Shown here: positions 31,390 to 41,536 of the stretch, piece by piece | How the letters are laid out: every line of letters begins with the position of its first letter | Position numbering within the stretch: the first letter of the stretch is position 1 | Assembly (NCBI RefSeq): GCF_050624435.1 | Contig: NC_134541.1 | Span: 13,220,995-13,284,994, forward strand | Direction: 5' to 3' | DNA: 64,000 nucleotides | Source: Tenrec ecaudatus | Lineage: Eukaryota > Chordata > Mammalia > Afrosoricida > Tenrecidae | The notes under the pieces: generated by a model | What the model was told of the DNA's origin: nothing | Seen by the model: the letters and a program-made list of their open reading frames with translations, nothing else | Databases searched by the model: none | Position numbers and translations under genes: made by a program

Positions 31390-31397
31390 CCCTATAG

Positions 31398-31820
31398 GAA
31401 CCATCTAGCTCTCAGCTTGCAGGGCACCCAGCCTCCAGGCTTTCTCCCCAAAAGCTCCCGTCACCCTTTCTATGCACTGGGCTGCTGATTGCAAGGTCAG
31501 CAGCAGCTCTGGTGGAGTGTGAATTGTCTTCAAAACAGTAGGCCTAGTTTTTGGTGGTTATAGTGTGTGGGGTAAGGGTTCGGATTCTTCACCCCTCCCC
31601 CACCCCCAGCATGGAAATCTAAGTGACCAAGCATTAGTTCAATTAACAAAATACAACACAGGGAATACTGATTCTGCAAAGGGTGGTGGTATAATTTGGG
31701 GACAGATATGAGTGAATGGTTGAACAACATGATGAACAGTTTACTATTGGTCTCTGAATTGCACATGTGAAGACTGTGGGAATGTGACATGTTTTGTTAC
31801 ATTGAAACAACACACACGAA
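31398..31820. other. No gene recognised; unassigned
   Basis: No repeat or coding trace recognised between a SPIN element and an AfroSINE. Confidence 0.4.
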
Positions 31821-32019
31821 AAAACAAACCCTTACTGCCATCAGTGGATGCCGACTCAGATACTCTATGGACAGGGTAGAACTGCTCCTCTGGGTTTCAG
31901 AGTCTGTAAATCTTTATGGGTGTAGAAAGCCTCATCTTTCCCCTATGGAGAAGCTGGTGGTTTCAAACTGCTGACTTGTGGTTAGCAGCACAATGCACAA
32001 CCACGATGGTGCCAGAGCT
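31821..32019 (-). repeat. AfroSINE, near full length, antisense
   Basis: 'cccttactgccatcagtggatgccgactc', 'tctttatgggtgtagaaagcctcatctttcccc', 'ggtggtttcaaactgctgacttgtgg' and 'aaccacgatggtgccagagct'. Confidence 0.88.
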
Positions 32020-33009
32020 CACACACTATGCCAGCAGTGCTACACACGTGGGTAAATTTATTCCAATTAAAAAAGAAAGGAAAGATTTCTTTCTGCGTAT
32101 AGAGAAAAAAATAAGCAAACATTATATGGTGTTATGTCAGTGCTCAAAGCATTATTTTTCAAGCTCTCTGTAGATTAGAAGAGTTGTAAAGAAAATGTTG
32201 GGGCAAAATGATAGGCAAATAAAGTGGGAGGGGGACTTTTGAAGGTTAACACAGTCTATGGAAATCATGCCATTTGCATTTGGGCTACAATGTACCAACC
32301 TTGATTTTATCTGTAGGGCAAACAACAGCTATCAAAGAAATCCTTGCCAGACATTATTGCAAATGGGGGTGGGGATTTCAAAACGTACTGATTCATCGTA
32401 GGGCATTCTGATACGATTCTTTTCTTAGGCCTGATAATCTCACTGTCGTTATGTAGAAGACTCATTTTTCTATGGGATTACTGCTGATATATTGAGGCAG
32501 GAAGCAACGTATTTTTAAATAATCCAGCAGCAGCAACAACAACAAAAAATGTAAATCTATGCATTTCCATAGACACATCTGGAAGAATGGTTAACAATTG
32601 TTGAATCCGGATGGAGACGGTACAGGCATTCTTTGTATTAAAGACATTGGGAAGAGGGGACATTTTGTGAGTGAAACAAAACTTATTTTCAAGCGAGATT
32701 ATTCTGGCTACCTTGAGGTTTCTGGTCCAGAGCCTTCCCTGGACTACATCACTTCATCTCCCTCGCACGTCTGTGGGATTGACCACTCTAGACCTGTTTC
32801 AGCCCAGGGTGATTAAGCCAAGATCTGAACCTGCATCTGTCTGAGTCAAAATTCTTTGCTTCCTTTTTTTTTTTTTGTTTAAGCTTTTCATCTCTCCTCC
32901 TAGAATGCTTAGAGGATCTTGGGAGAGCAACCTGCATTTCTTCTCTACATACCAGGCTTCACAGGTGTTGCCAGAAGTCCTGGCAACCATTTGATGCAGG
33001 AGAATGTTA
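32020..33009. other. No gene recognised; AT-rich apparently unique DNA
   Basis: Contains a short (CAG)/(CAA) run at 32525-32548 and a T run at 32866-32876. No coding or repeat family recognised. Confidence 0.4.
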
Positions 33010-33125
33010 CTATGAACATTCTCCACTTCATGAAAGCACAGAGAAGTTAAGCAATTCACCTAAGGTCACACAGCTAAGTGAAAGAGCTAGAAGTTAGGTA
33101 ACCTAGACAGCCCGACCCTAAAGCT
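33010..33125 (-). repeat. MIR fragment, antisense
   Basis: 'cacagagaagttaagcaattcacctaaggtcacacagctaagtg' is a well-kept antisense MIR core. Confidence 0.75.
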
Positions 33126-33189
33126 CTCTACTTAACTGGTTTAAAAACACACAAACCACCATACTTTTAAAAGTATAATTTCTTTAGGG

Positions 33190-33383
33190 CAGTGGTTCTC
33201 AACTTTTCTAATGCCGAGACCCTTTCATACAGTTCTTCATGTGGTGGTGACCCCCCAACCATAAAATAATTTTTGTTGCTACTTCATCACTGTCATTTTG
33301 CTGGTGTTATGAATTGGGCAACCCCTGTGAAAGAGTTGTTCGACCCATTTTGGGGGTTGCGACGCACAGGTTGAGAACTGCTG
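33190..33383 (-). mobile_element. SPIN-type hAT element with 8-bp target duplication
   Basis: Starts 'cagtggttctcaacttttctaatgcc' and ends 'gcacaggttgagaactgctg', so it is inverted relative to the 31.2-kb copy. The flanking octamers are ctttaggg (33182-33189) and ctttaggt (33384-33391). Confidence 0.92.
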
Positions 33384-33391
33384 CTTTAGGT

Positions 33392-33969
33392 TGGTTCTCA
33401 AAGTATAATCCTCTGGTCTCCTGACTACTTCCAGCATACTGAAACGGTTCCTTCGGTTCTGATGTATCCACTTGGGGGACACTGGTCTCTCTGTTCAGTT
33501 GACAGCTCCCTAAAGCTGGGGCTGGCTCGCCAGCCCTCTAAACCTGGGCTTCTGTGACCACTCTGCTCTCTGAGGTGTTCTGGCCTGAAAGTGATCTGAA
33601 GACACAGGTTCTAGGGATAGGAAACCAATTTGCTTGCTGGCTGAACATTAGGGCCTACATGGAATTCGGAGGGAGTTATAACTCCAAGGTCAAGGGTCTG
33701 CCTCGGCAGACAGGTCAGTAGAGAAATGAGCCCTCACTGGAACGCGTGGGTCAATAGCTTCTCCCTCTCCAAAACGGTTTCCTCATTTGCACAGTCGGGA
33801 TCTGAGAGCACCCATCTCATAGCACTGATGGATGGAGTTAAGGAGATAGCTCAAGTCTGGTGTTCTCGGTGCATGCCCTCCCACAACTGTTACCACTACA
33901 TTTGCAATGTTTCTGTGGGGTTCCACCTTGCCCACATTCTAAGTTCATGTTTTTTTGACTCTTCCTGCC
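33392..33969. other. No gene recognised; unique intergenic DNA
   Basis: A 119-codon frame at 33726-34085 shows no domain and runs into L2 sequence. Confidence 0.4.
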
Positions 33970-34415
33970 TCCCTGGATTTATCCACACCGGCCTTGGCTG
34001 GATTCAACCTGGGGACCCCAGGGTTTTCCCTGTCTCAGGGCCTTTGCATCTGCTGTTTCTCCTGGTGGGAATGCTCTTTGCCTAGCTTATTCTAAAACCA
34101 TTTGGCTATGCCAGGTTCCCCCCACCCTCTTCTCTCTCAGTTCATGTCAACTCCTGAGCGAGGCCTTCCATGAGCACCCTTGTCTGTTTCCAACACATTC
34201 TCCCTTTTTATTGTGCTCACATGACTAAACAGTGCATATTGTGAATGGATTAGCTTCTTTTCCCCCTCCTCCTTGAGTGTAAATTCCAAGACAGGGATTT
34301 TGTCTGCTGTGCTTTCTATTAATCTCCAGATCTAAGAACGGTGTTTGTCGTCTGTCTGGCGTTCAGTAAGTAAATGGCTAATTGAATGAATGAATGAAGA
34401 ATGAATGAATGAATG
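33970..34415 (+). repeat. L2 LINE 3' end with (GAAT)n tail
   Basis: 'cagggcctttgcatctgctgtttctcc', 'gcgaggccttccatgagcaccc', 'attccaagacagggattttgtctgctgtg' and the tail (GAAT)n at 34384-34415 are the ancient L2 3' end in sense. It ends about 145 bases before the promoter CCAAT motif. Confidence 0.75.
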
Positions 34416-34559
34416 TCATAGCAGGCTGTGCCCCTGGGTTAACAAGTCCCGCTCTTCTGCAGCAGTGGGCAAAGAGCCTGGTCCGGTATTTTGGACTGCC
34501 CCTAGGTCCCTAGTTGGGGGTGCCCGTGCGTGGAGCCCACTGCCACAGGAGTGACGCTT

Positions 34560-34850
34560 TCCAATAGCCTGGGCGGTGGCCGCGAGCGGAGAGGGGCTGT
34601 CGCCATTTGGCCCCTTAGCTGTGGGCCGCCGAACCGCTGCGGGGGTCGAGCGGCGAGAGCGCGCGGGCCCGGGTCTTTTGCGACGGTGCCCAGCGGCGCT
34701 GGCCCCGCCCCGCCCCGCCCTCCCGCCCCGCCCCCGCCGCTGCGCTCGTTCGGGGCCGCTCCGGCTCCCGCCCGCTTCAAGTGGCCCGGCCCGCGGCGGC
34801 CGGTGGCTGGGAGCGGCGAGGCGGCGGCGGCGAGCGGCGGCCCGGGAGGC
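34560..34850 (+). promoter_or_regulatory. B4GALT5: B4GALT5 CpG-island promoter
   Basis: A CCAAT motif lies at 34561-34565, a YY1-like 'cgccatttgg' near 34600, and at least five GC boxes (ccccgcccc type) are packed in 34703-34738. The GC boxes are 210-245 bases upstream of the start codon. There is no TATA box. This is the layout of a broadly expressed TATA-less promoter with dispersed start sites. The exact transcription start cannot be placed from sequence. Confidence 0.6.
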
Positions 34851-34947
34851 CCGCGAGGAGGTGGCCGAGGCCCAGGCGGCGGTCCAGGCGGACGGGAACG
34901 GCGGGAGCAGGCCCGGCCCGGCCCGCAGGCGGATGCGCGGTTGCAGC

Positions 34948-35062
34948 ATGAGCGTCCGCCGGGGGCTGCTGCGGCTGCCGCGCCGCTCGCTGCTGGCCGC
35001 GCTCTTCTTCTTCTCGCTGTCGTCGTCGCTGCTCTACTTCGTCTATGTGGCGCCCGGCATAG
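34948..35062 (+). CDS. B4GALT5: B4GALT5 exon 1 (beta-1,4-galactosyltransferase 5), N-terminal part
   Basis: Encodes 38 residues plus one base of the next codon. B4GALT5 is a Golgi type II membrane glycosyltransferase that adds galactose from UDP-galactose, chiefly to glucosylceramide, giving lactosylceramide. Visible here are a short basic cytoplasmic tail (MSVRRGLLRLPRR, residues 1-13), a membrane anchor (about 15-34, containing LFFFSLSSSLLYFVYV) and the first stem residues APGI. The tail and anchor agree with human B4GALT5 almost residue for residue after position 3. The start ATG at 34948 has A at -3. An in-frame ATG at 34933 would add MRGCS but has a poor context (C at -3). The exon ends ...ATAG before GTAGGT, phase 1, so the next residue is completed by exon 2. 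The catalytic domain is outside the window. Confidence 0.93.
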
Positions 35063-35068
35063 GTAGGT
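35063..35068 (+). other. B4GALT5: Splice donor of B4GALT5 intron 1
   Basis: TAG|GTAGGT is a good 5' splice site and falls where protein homology stops. The alternative GT at 35067 fits worse. The open frame continues into the intron only because of GC richness. Confidence 0.85.
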
Positions 35069-36054
35069 GGGGGCTCTGTTTGGAGGGGAGCGAGGGAGCC
35101 CCCGCCCCGCGCCCCAGGGGACGCCTGGACATTCCCGCCCGTGCACCCCGACAGGCTCCCGGAAACCACCGCCCCTCCCGGCGCATCCCCGAGCGGCGCC
35201 GGGCCCCCTTTCCCGCCCGCGCCTCCCGGGGCTCAGAACTCCCGCGCCCCCTCCCCGGGGTCCTGTGCAGCCCCCGTTCCCGGCATTCCTCGCTCACGGA
35301 CCCCTCCGCCCCTGCGCCCGGATCGCCAGGCTTCCCCACCTTCGGGTTCCATCCATCCTTCCCCGCCGCTTCCTGCTCCCGGAGCACGCTCCGCGCCCTT
35401 TCTTCCCAGCACTTCCCTGCGGTCCCCCGCCAGGTCCTCCGCCGGCGCGCGATCGCCCTCGGAGCAGCTGGGTTCCAATCCCCGGCCATGTGGAGAGCTC
35501 TGCCCGCTCCGGGCTCCGAACCTGAGCTCCCAAGGCGCCGCCTCCCCTTCTCCCGAGGGGCGGGGGGGGCCCTCCTCTCCGCTCCCCCGTGCCAAGGGCA
35601 CACTCTTGTCACCTCCCCCTCCCCCTCCCCCCCCCCCCGCCCTCCCCGTCCTCAGCTAGAGTTTCCTCCTGAATCCACGACCCGGGGAAGGCGTGCGGTC
35701 TGGTCTCTTCCTTTCGTTTCCTGCGCTCCTGTGACCCCAAGGATGGAAGGTGTCTTCCCAGTATCCGATGCCGCCTGCTCTGGGGACCGAGGGGAAGTTT
35801 AAGTGGGCCCTGGAGGATGAGCTGTGACCAGGGCTGTCGGGAAATGGTACCAGGTGGGAAGGGGGAGTCTGGAAGGAAAGATGGAGTACGTACTCATTCT
35901 TCCATTGTAAGGAAAGACGGCTTGTCTGACCGCCGAACCCCCGCCCCCATCACGGCCACAAAAGTAGACTGTCAGGACTCCAGAAAGGAACAAGTGCAGA
36001 GTGAAGGTGAAGGGCAGCTGACACAGAGGTCAGCCTCGGATGGGGATCCAGTGT
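35069..36054 (+). other. B4GALT5: Start of B4GALT5 intron 1, C-rich then unique
   Basis: No exon recognised. The C-rich stretch 35600-35650 includes a 12-base C run. From 35660 on the DNA is ordinary intron. Confidence 0.6.
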
Positions 36055-36340
36055 GACCAGTGTGGTCTTCGGCAAGTTGCTCAAAACCAAACTCCCTGCC
36101 GTCCATTCGATGCCGACTCATAGTGAGAGCAGAGCTGCCCACGTGTGTTTCCGAGACGGTAACTTGACCGGAGTAGAAAGGCCCGTCTCCACTCACCCCC
36201 ACCCCATGAAGCAGCTGGTGGTTTCCAACCCAGGACCTGGTGAATCACTAAGCTACCAGGGCTCCCTGGTCAAATTACTAAGCCTCACCTTCTCTGTAAA
36301 ATGGGAGTCCTAATCCGAACCTCAGTGGTTTAAGAATAGA
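36055..36340 (+). repeat. MIR, split by an AfroSINE
   Basis: 'gaccagtgtggtcttcggcaagttgctca' before and 'aaattactaagcctcaccttctctgtaaaatgggagtcc' after the AfroSINE are adjacent MIR blocks. Confidence 0.65.
36082..36269 (-). repeat. AfroSINE, near full length, antisense, nested in MIR
   Basis: 'ccctgccgtccattcgatgccgactcatag', 'gtgtttccgagacggtaac' and 'gtgaatcactaagctaccagggctccc'. Confidence 0.87.
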
Positions 36341-36825
36341 AATTGATAAGCCCTTAACACCGTGCTTTCAAAAGATGGCAGCTATTCTATGTAATTTTGT
36401 AGACAGAAGGAAGTAGGTGGAAGGCTTGAGGAATTTTCGTGACTTGGCAATGCTGAGGGGCTCTAGAGAAAACCTCTGTTTGGGTGGCTTAGTGGGGAGG
36501 TGTGTAAATGCTGTCATAAAATTCTGGGTAACTTGAATGGCAGGAAAGGGGTGATGATTTAGCTGCTGGGAAATACCTTTTTGGATCGTAATAGCTATTT
36601 CTCTGTTCATCTGTCAACACTCAGCAGATCGCCAAACAGAAGTTGCCAGCTAATGCAGGAGGCTCTCATCTGATTTTTTCTTTTAAACATATTTCCCTCA
36701 ATGGCTAATACTGATGTTTTACACCAGAAATCAGACGTGGGAAGATAGAGTAAGCAGCGTATCAGCTTGCCCAAGCAGTTACTAAGTGTCTTAGCAGGAA
36801 ACACACCCCTCTAGGAAGCTACTGT
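36341..36825 (+). other. B4GALT5: Intron 1, no exon or repeat recognised
   Basis: Sequence without recognised repeat. The two antisense frames present are short and domainless. Confidence 0.45.
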
Positions 36826-37005
36826 AGGCGCCCTGGTGGTGTCGTGGTTGCGCATTGGGCTGTGATCCTCATGGATGGCAGTTCGAAACCTCCAGCCGCT
36901 CCTTGGGAGAAAGACTGGGCTTTCTACTCTTGTAAGCACTCAGAGTCTTGGAAACCCACTGGGGGAGGTCACTGTGAGTCAGCATTGGCTACATTAGCAG
37001 TGAGT
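36826..37005 (+). repeat. AfroSINE, sense
   Basis: 'aggcgccctggtggtgtcgtggttgcgcattgggctgtgatcc', 'tggcagttcgaaacctccagccgctccttgggagaaag' (clear B box) and 'cactgtgagtcagcattggc'. Confidence 0.88.
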
Positions 37006-37203
37006 GGAGAAGCTACAATATGTGGCCCATAGGGGTTGATGGCATTTTTTGGCAGAAGATGAAGAGATGAGTTATTATTAGTGGGATTAGCTCAGTGGGA
37101 AGAGATTCTTAGTATATCGAATATTGGGCTCTAATAGAAATGGGTATCAAACAATGGATGTGAACCTAGAGGCAGTCTTGGATTCATACCCCTTTTAGCA
37201 TGA

Positions 37204-37810
37204 TTTCCAGGGAAGCCAGCCCCTAACACATCATTACGGGTCTGGTAGGTGCAATTGTACAGCGATAATAAGTAAAGATCATAGTAAAGTTATAGAGAAC
37301 ATGAGAGATATTAGAGAAGTATTGAAATAAATGGAGTCAAACACGTTTCATGATAGCATGCTCACTTCTGCCCCTCTTGATGGTCCACGTGGAGGGAGAG
37401 AGAGAGAGAGAGTTTAATGCTAGCCCAGGCCCCTTTTATATTCTCTGGGGACGTGCAAGCCCCCTAATTACAGGTGAGGACATACGTCACTGGAAGGGGC
37501 TGTCCTATAGGTAACACAGTCATGAGAGGGGGGTGGTCTAGGGACATACACGCAATAGGAAGGGGAGGGATTGGGGTTATACATGTGACAAGATGGGCAG
37601 ATCCTAGGTTTAGGATGGTGACTTAACCTTGACCTATTCCCTAGATCTCCATAGGAACCATTGTCAGTAGGGTGTAAACCCCACCTACTAGAACCAAATA
37701 GATGTCTGCAGGAGTCCATTGTCTTTTACAGCAGGGAGTGGGGCCTGCCATATAGTCTGACAACTGATCTGGATCTGGTAGAATGTCTGAGCATCTGGCC
37801 TCCCCCCACA
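37204..37810 (-). mobile_element. Antisense solo LTR with 6-bp target duplication
   Basis: The reverse complement starts TGTGGGGGGAGGCCAGATGC and carries 'cctgtaattagggggcttgcacgtccccagag', a TATA box (tataaaag, + strand complement at 37434-37441) and 'ccacgtggacc', all shared with the 21-kb provirus LTR. It is about 120 bp longer than the provirus LTRs. Hexamers gcatga (37198-37203) and acatga (37811-37816) flank it. It sits in B4GALT5 intron 1, opposite to the gene, and no viral internal sequence remains. Confidence 0.87.
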
Positions 37811-37816
37811 ACATGA

Positions 37817-38324
37817 CTAAACATGACAGCTATTTCTGGGGTGGGTGTATAAACCAGCCATATCTGAATGGTGAACCATCCCCATTGGACTGGTACGCAC
37901 CTTTTGATTAGCAGGGTTAGAAGCCAGATTTTCTAACAGAAATGAATTTGTCAGTTTAGTTAAACTTTGTCAACCGTGGCTTTTGAGGTCAGTGGCACCC
38001 CAGTGTAAAGTGATATGTTTAGATGGCTACTTCATTGATAACTGAAAAAGATGCGAAGAAGCCTTAAGAAAAAAAAAAACAACCCTAAAACATAAGTCTC
38101 TTAAAGGGCACTTGCTTTTATGAGTCCTGTTCTGGGAGCGGGAAAGGAGAGGGTACAGAGGATGGGTGTGGAGTGGTTTGACGCCTCTTCGAGCAGTCCT
38201 GGTGACACGTGCAGCAGTTTGGCAGTTTTACTTTCCTGACAATGAACTTAACATTTCCAAAGGGCCGTCTTTGGACAGTGGGGTGGCAAATCTTTTCAAA
38301 AGACGAAGGTAATCTAGGGAAATA
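37817..38324 (+). other. B4GALT5: Intron 1, no exon or repeat recognised
   Basis: Contains an A run at 38069-38079. Nothing else recognised. Confidence 0.45.
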
Positions 38325-38497
38325 CCAGGAACCCTGGTGACGCCGTGGTCAGGTGCTCAGCCTTGAACTTAAAGGCTCATGGAACCCGGCGGCCGGAGCT
38401 CCCTCTGTGAGAGAAACCTGGGCAGTCTGTTTTATTTAGTAACATGAGAGCCTTGTAAACCCTGAGACAATTTGACTCTGCTCTGTAGGGTTGTCTT
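38325..38497 (+). repeat. AfroSINE, sense
   Basis: 'ccaggaaccctggtgacgccgtggtcaggtgctcagcc' head and 'gagccttgtaaaccctgagacaatttgactctgctctgtagggttg' body; the 3' tail has become an A run. Confidence 0.8.
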
Positions 38498-39129
38498 TAA
38501 AAAAAAAAAAGGTAAATATAAGATGGTATGTGACTTAGGTTGCTTGAAACAATTATAAATATGAACTTGAATAGGATGACCCACGTGGAATTTCTGTCTC
38601 AGCAGTCTCAAACAGTTGTATATCAACCATTCATGTAGTTCACCTTAAATTATGTCTTTCCAAGAGATGACACTTCCGTTCTCTGGCACCGTTGATTGTG
38701 TCAGGCCTGTATTTCCTCCTGGATTTCACTCCCCCCCCCCCCCCTTCTTTGGCCTTTGATTTGCTTCTCTGGTGGCTCCAGGGCGAAAGAGAGTCCATCA
38801 TGACTCCCCAGAGTGTGTTGTAAGGCTCTCCAGAAATAGGTAGGTGGCCTTGAGTGGAAAATAAGAGACAACCCCTGTGTGATAAGTGTTTTAAGTTGCG
38901 GGTGAGGAAGTGTAACCAGGAAAAGGAAGTTCAGCCTTGTCATGCCAGTGAGCCTTCATCTCTTAGAGGTGACCTTTCATCAGAGCTAATGGAAACTCCA
39001 TTGGGCCTGACTCATTTGTGAAATGGGGGAATGGTACCCCCTGGGCTAGAAAGCCATAGTAGGAGGACTCTTACTAAGTGTGATGTCACTTACTTGTAAT
39101 AAATACAGGGAGCTCTTCTTAGTTACTTC
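38498..39129 (+). other. B4GALT5: Intron 1, mostly unique
   Basis: Includes a 14-base C run at 38731-38744 and a short MIR-like piece ('tcatttgtgaaatgggggaatgg') at 39012-39040. Confidence 0.45.
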
Positions 39130-39420
39130 CTTCTTGTTTTCCCCAACAGTTTTATTGGCACGTGGTTTACATATCATTACAACTCACTGTAGTTCATTCA
39201 GTCACATCAAGGAGAATTGTACAATCATTACCATTATCAGTTTTAGAGCACCCCACCCCCTTTAATGGTGACATCACCTTCAAAATGAATTCAGCTATCA
39301 GGATCTGTTCTAGCGCCCCTCCTCCACCTCACCACCTTCATTAATACTCCCTCCATCCCCTTTTCGTCCCTATTTAGCTATTTGACCATCCTTGTGACAC
39401 TCCCAGTTTATATATGCATG
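39130..39420 (-). repeat. Older L1-like 3' end, antisense
   Basis: 'cagttttattggcacgtggtttacatatcattacaactcac', 'gtagttcattcagtcacatcaaggagaattgtacaatcattacc' and 'cctccatccccttttcg' resemble a diverged relative of the L1 tails elsewhere in the window. Confidence 0.5.
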
Positions 39421-40444
39421 TATATATATATAAACTTGAGGTTCATCAGATTATGATGTTTTTGTTATCAATGAAAAACAGCAAGAGACCAAAGTTATTC
39501 TATAGGGCCTTTTAATTTTTACATTAGCAATTTTAGAAGCAGACCTAAAAGCGTGGGGCAGAAGGTGTAAGCAGGTGGTAGATATGAAAAATGGGAAGGG
39601 AACGTCGAGGTGCCAGTGATGAAGCATATAAATGGACACCTGCGACTTCTCTCCAGTCCCCGCCCCACTGCGATTTTCATTTAATCGCTGTTGAAATACA
39701 TCTATTTCTCTGAAGGCTCTGAAGAAAACTTTGAACTTGCTGATGGCCCTTTAACTTTGAAAAACAAAAACAAATGAAGGCCTAATCTTTTAAAACATAA
39801 CAGAAGGCAGCTATTTATAGATGCATGTATGAAATGCTGATGCTGGCATGGTAAGGTTGTATCGAGGTTATTGACCTTTGAGACTTGCTAAAGTGTTGTA
39901 ATAATCAGTTCTTTGAAAATTCAACTGGATTTTCTCCTGGCCTCTGGTGATTGAAGAACGGAAGTGGTGAATGATTATTTCCCTCCTGGTCTGGCCTATT
40001 TAGTTGTGAAACCCTATCCCTCCCCCCACACCCTCACATATTAGTCTATTTCTTAATGCAGAGCCTTAAAACAAAGGAAGAAACCTGAAGTTTCCCAACA
40101 CTCCATCAGTTGATGAGCTTGTGGAAAAATGTGACACTTGGTCTGGTGGAACGGGTGAACTGACATGTCTGTGTACCACCAGCTGCGTAAGGCCTGACCC
40201 AGCTTGGTTCTTCAGGGTCTCCTCTGGGAGTCATGCCTGATTGGAATACCAGATTCATCTAAAACCATTGGGGAAATGGGGCAATTCCGCTTTGTTTCTT
40301 AGCCAGGAGCCCTTGGATCCTGAGGGTCTCAGAGAAGACTTCGTGAGGATTGAAGGGGGCTGCACACACACCATGATGGAGCAAGGGGGAGAGCTGGCCT
40401 ACTTAGTGTTAAGAAACATCTGATTTGTGGCTAGGACTTTGGGA
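39421..40444 (+). other. B4GALT5: Intron 1, apparently unique
   Basis: No repeat or exon recognised apart from a short (TA)n run at 39421-39432. Confidence 0.45.
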
Positions 40445-40590
40445 GGCCAAACCCACACCAAACGTATCCCATGTAGTCAATTTTCACTCATAGCATTCTT
40501 GTAGGGTAGTGTTGAACTGCCCGTCTGGATTTCCAAGACGGTCGGTGAGTAGGCTAGCTCATAACCCACTACTGCACCGGAGCTCAATGG
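40445..40590 (-). repeat. AfroSINE, antisense, internally deleted
   Basis: 'gtagtcaattttcactcatagcattcttgtagggtagtgttgaactgcccg' joins directly to the head complement 'aggctagctcataacccactactgcaccggagctc'. Confidence 0.75.
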
Positions 40591-40604
40591 GCAATTCTAA
40601 TCCC

Positions 40605-40665
40605 ACCTGATAGAACCATATGACCTTGAGCAAGCCACTTGATTTCTATGATCTTAAATTTAGCT
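40605..40665 (+). repeat. MIR fragment
   Basis: 'accatatgaccttgagcaagccacttgatttctatgatc' core. Confidence 0.6.
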
Positions 40666-41080
40666 CCCATACACACAGAAAGGAAAAAAAAAAAAAAGTA
40701 AAACTGTTTCAGAAACTGAAACTGTATTCTGGTCAGACTTTTCCTGAGCTGTTTCTAGATACAGAAAGTTGACAATTTGTTTACGTCTCATATCGGTGGC
40801 GGTAGTTTGGTTATCAGTCTTGAACCTAAGAGTTTTTGAAGAAGATAAAGTTTGAAGTCGTGGTATACAACTTTTCCTCATAACCACAGGGCATTTTCAC
40901 ACACCCCTCAGTCATAAGAAGAATGCAGATAGACCCCTTTTTCCTTTCCAAATGCTTCAAAGCACTTTCTGTGTTTTTCTGGAATGAAATACATCTGAGA
41001 AAATGAGGACTCTTTCATTTTAGAGAATTTAAAAGCCACATCCCTGTTAAAGATAGCTTTCTCTTTCCCTAACACACATA
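40666..41080 (+). other. B4GALT5: Intron 1, unassigned
   Basis: A run at 40684-40696; otherwise nothing recognised. Confidence 0.4.
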
Positions 41081-41089
41081 TCCTCTCTC

Positions 41090-41153
<64 letters not shown>

Positions 41154-41155
41154 CA
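41081..41155. repeat. Compound microsatellite (TCTG)n(TC)n(AC)n
   Basis: Seven TCTG-type units are followed by an eleven-unit (TC) run and six AC units. Confidence 0.93.
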
Positions 41156-41354
41156 CACATACACACTTTCTCTGCATGTAGTGTGTCAGGCTTAGGAGAA
41201 ACCACTGTTTGGAGACCAGGCTGAGGCCCAAAGCCTGGACAGCAACTCTTTTGATGAAACTGTGCGCTCTGTTCTGTCTCCTCCAGGATTTTGGAACTGG
41301 CCTAGTATTGGGCGGTCTTTGGAAGCAGCCATTCAGATCGTGAATTGGCTAGCC

Positions 41355-41536
41355 CAGAGGTCCCCAGACTTTTTTGTACTGCCGCCCCCTTTTCAGAAAA
41401 AAAAATAGGGCTCAGCATCCCCGGGCAATTAGGCACTTTGTTGTTGCAGCCCGCCGCCCAGGATAGCTTTTTCAGCCACCCCTGGGTGGCTCCAGCACTC
41501 CCCATGGGACCATGTCCCACACATTGGGAAACATTG
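41355..41536. mobile_element. Candidate short hAT-like MITE
   Basis: The ends 'cagaggtccccagactt' and 'aatgtttccc'-complement (tgggaaacattg at the right) are partial inverted repeats of the hAT type. The interior is noncoding. An 8-bp duplication is not convincing (ttggctag / ttggcctg, both offset by 2-3 bases). Confidence 0.4.

Larger units (their letters stand above)
34600..35660. other. CpG island over promoter, exon 1 and start of intron 1
   Basis: Dense CpG and very high GC compared with both flanks, ending in a C-rich tract at 35611-35645. Long open frames on both strands here (up to 408 codons) result from the composition. The island lacks any interspersed repeat. Confidence 0.85.

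Noticed and set aside
34416..35612. Long antisense open frames (up to 214 codons) over the promoter
   Set aside because: Low-complexity Ala/Arg/Pro composition, overlapping in several frames; expected from GC-rich DNA lacking stop codons.
34576..35802. 408-codon open frame through the CpG island
   Set aside because: It includes the true exon 1 only in its middle; upstream and downstream parts are proline/arginine-rich translations of GC-rich DNA, and a good splice donor lies at 35063.
37079..37140. tRNA-like 'ttagctcagtgggaagag' with an A-box look
   Set aside because: No B box, no acceptor stem pairing and no anticodon arm could be found.
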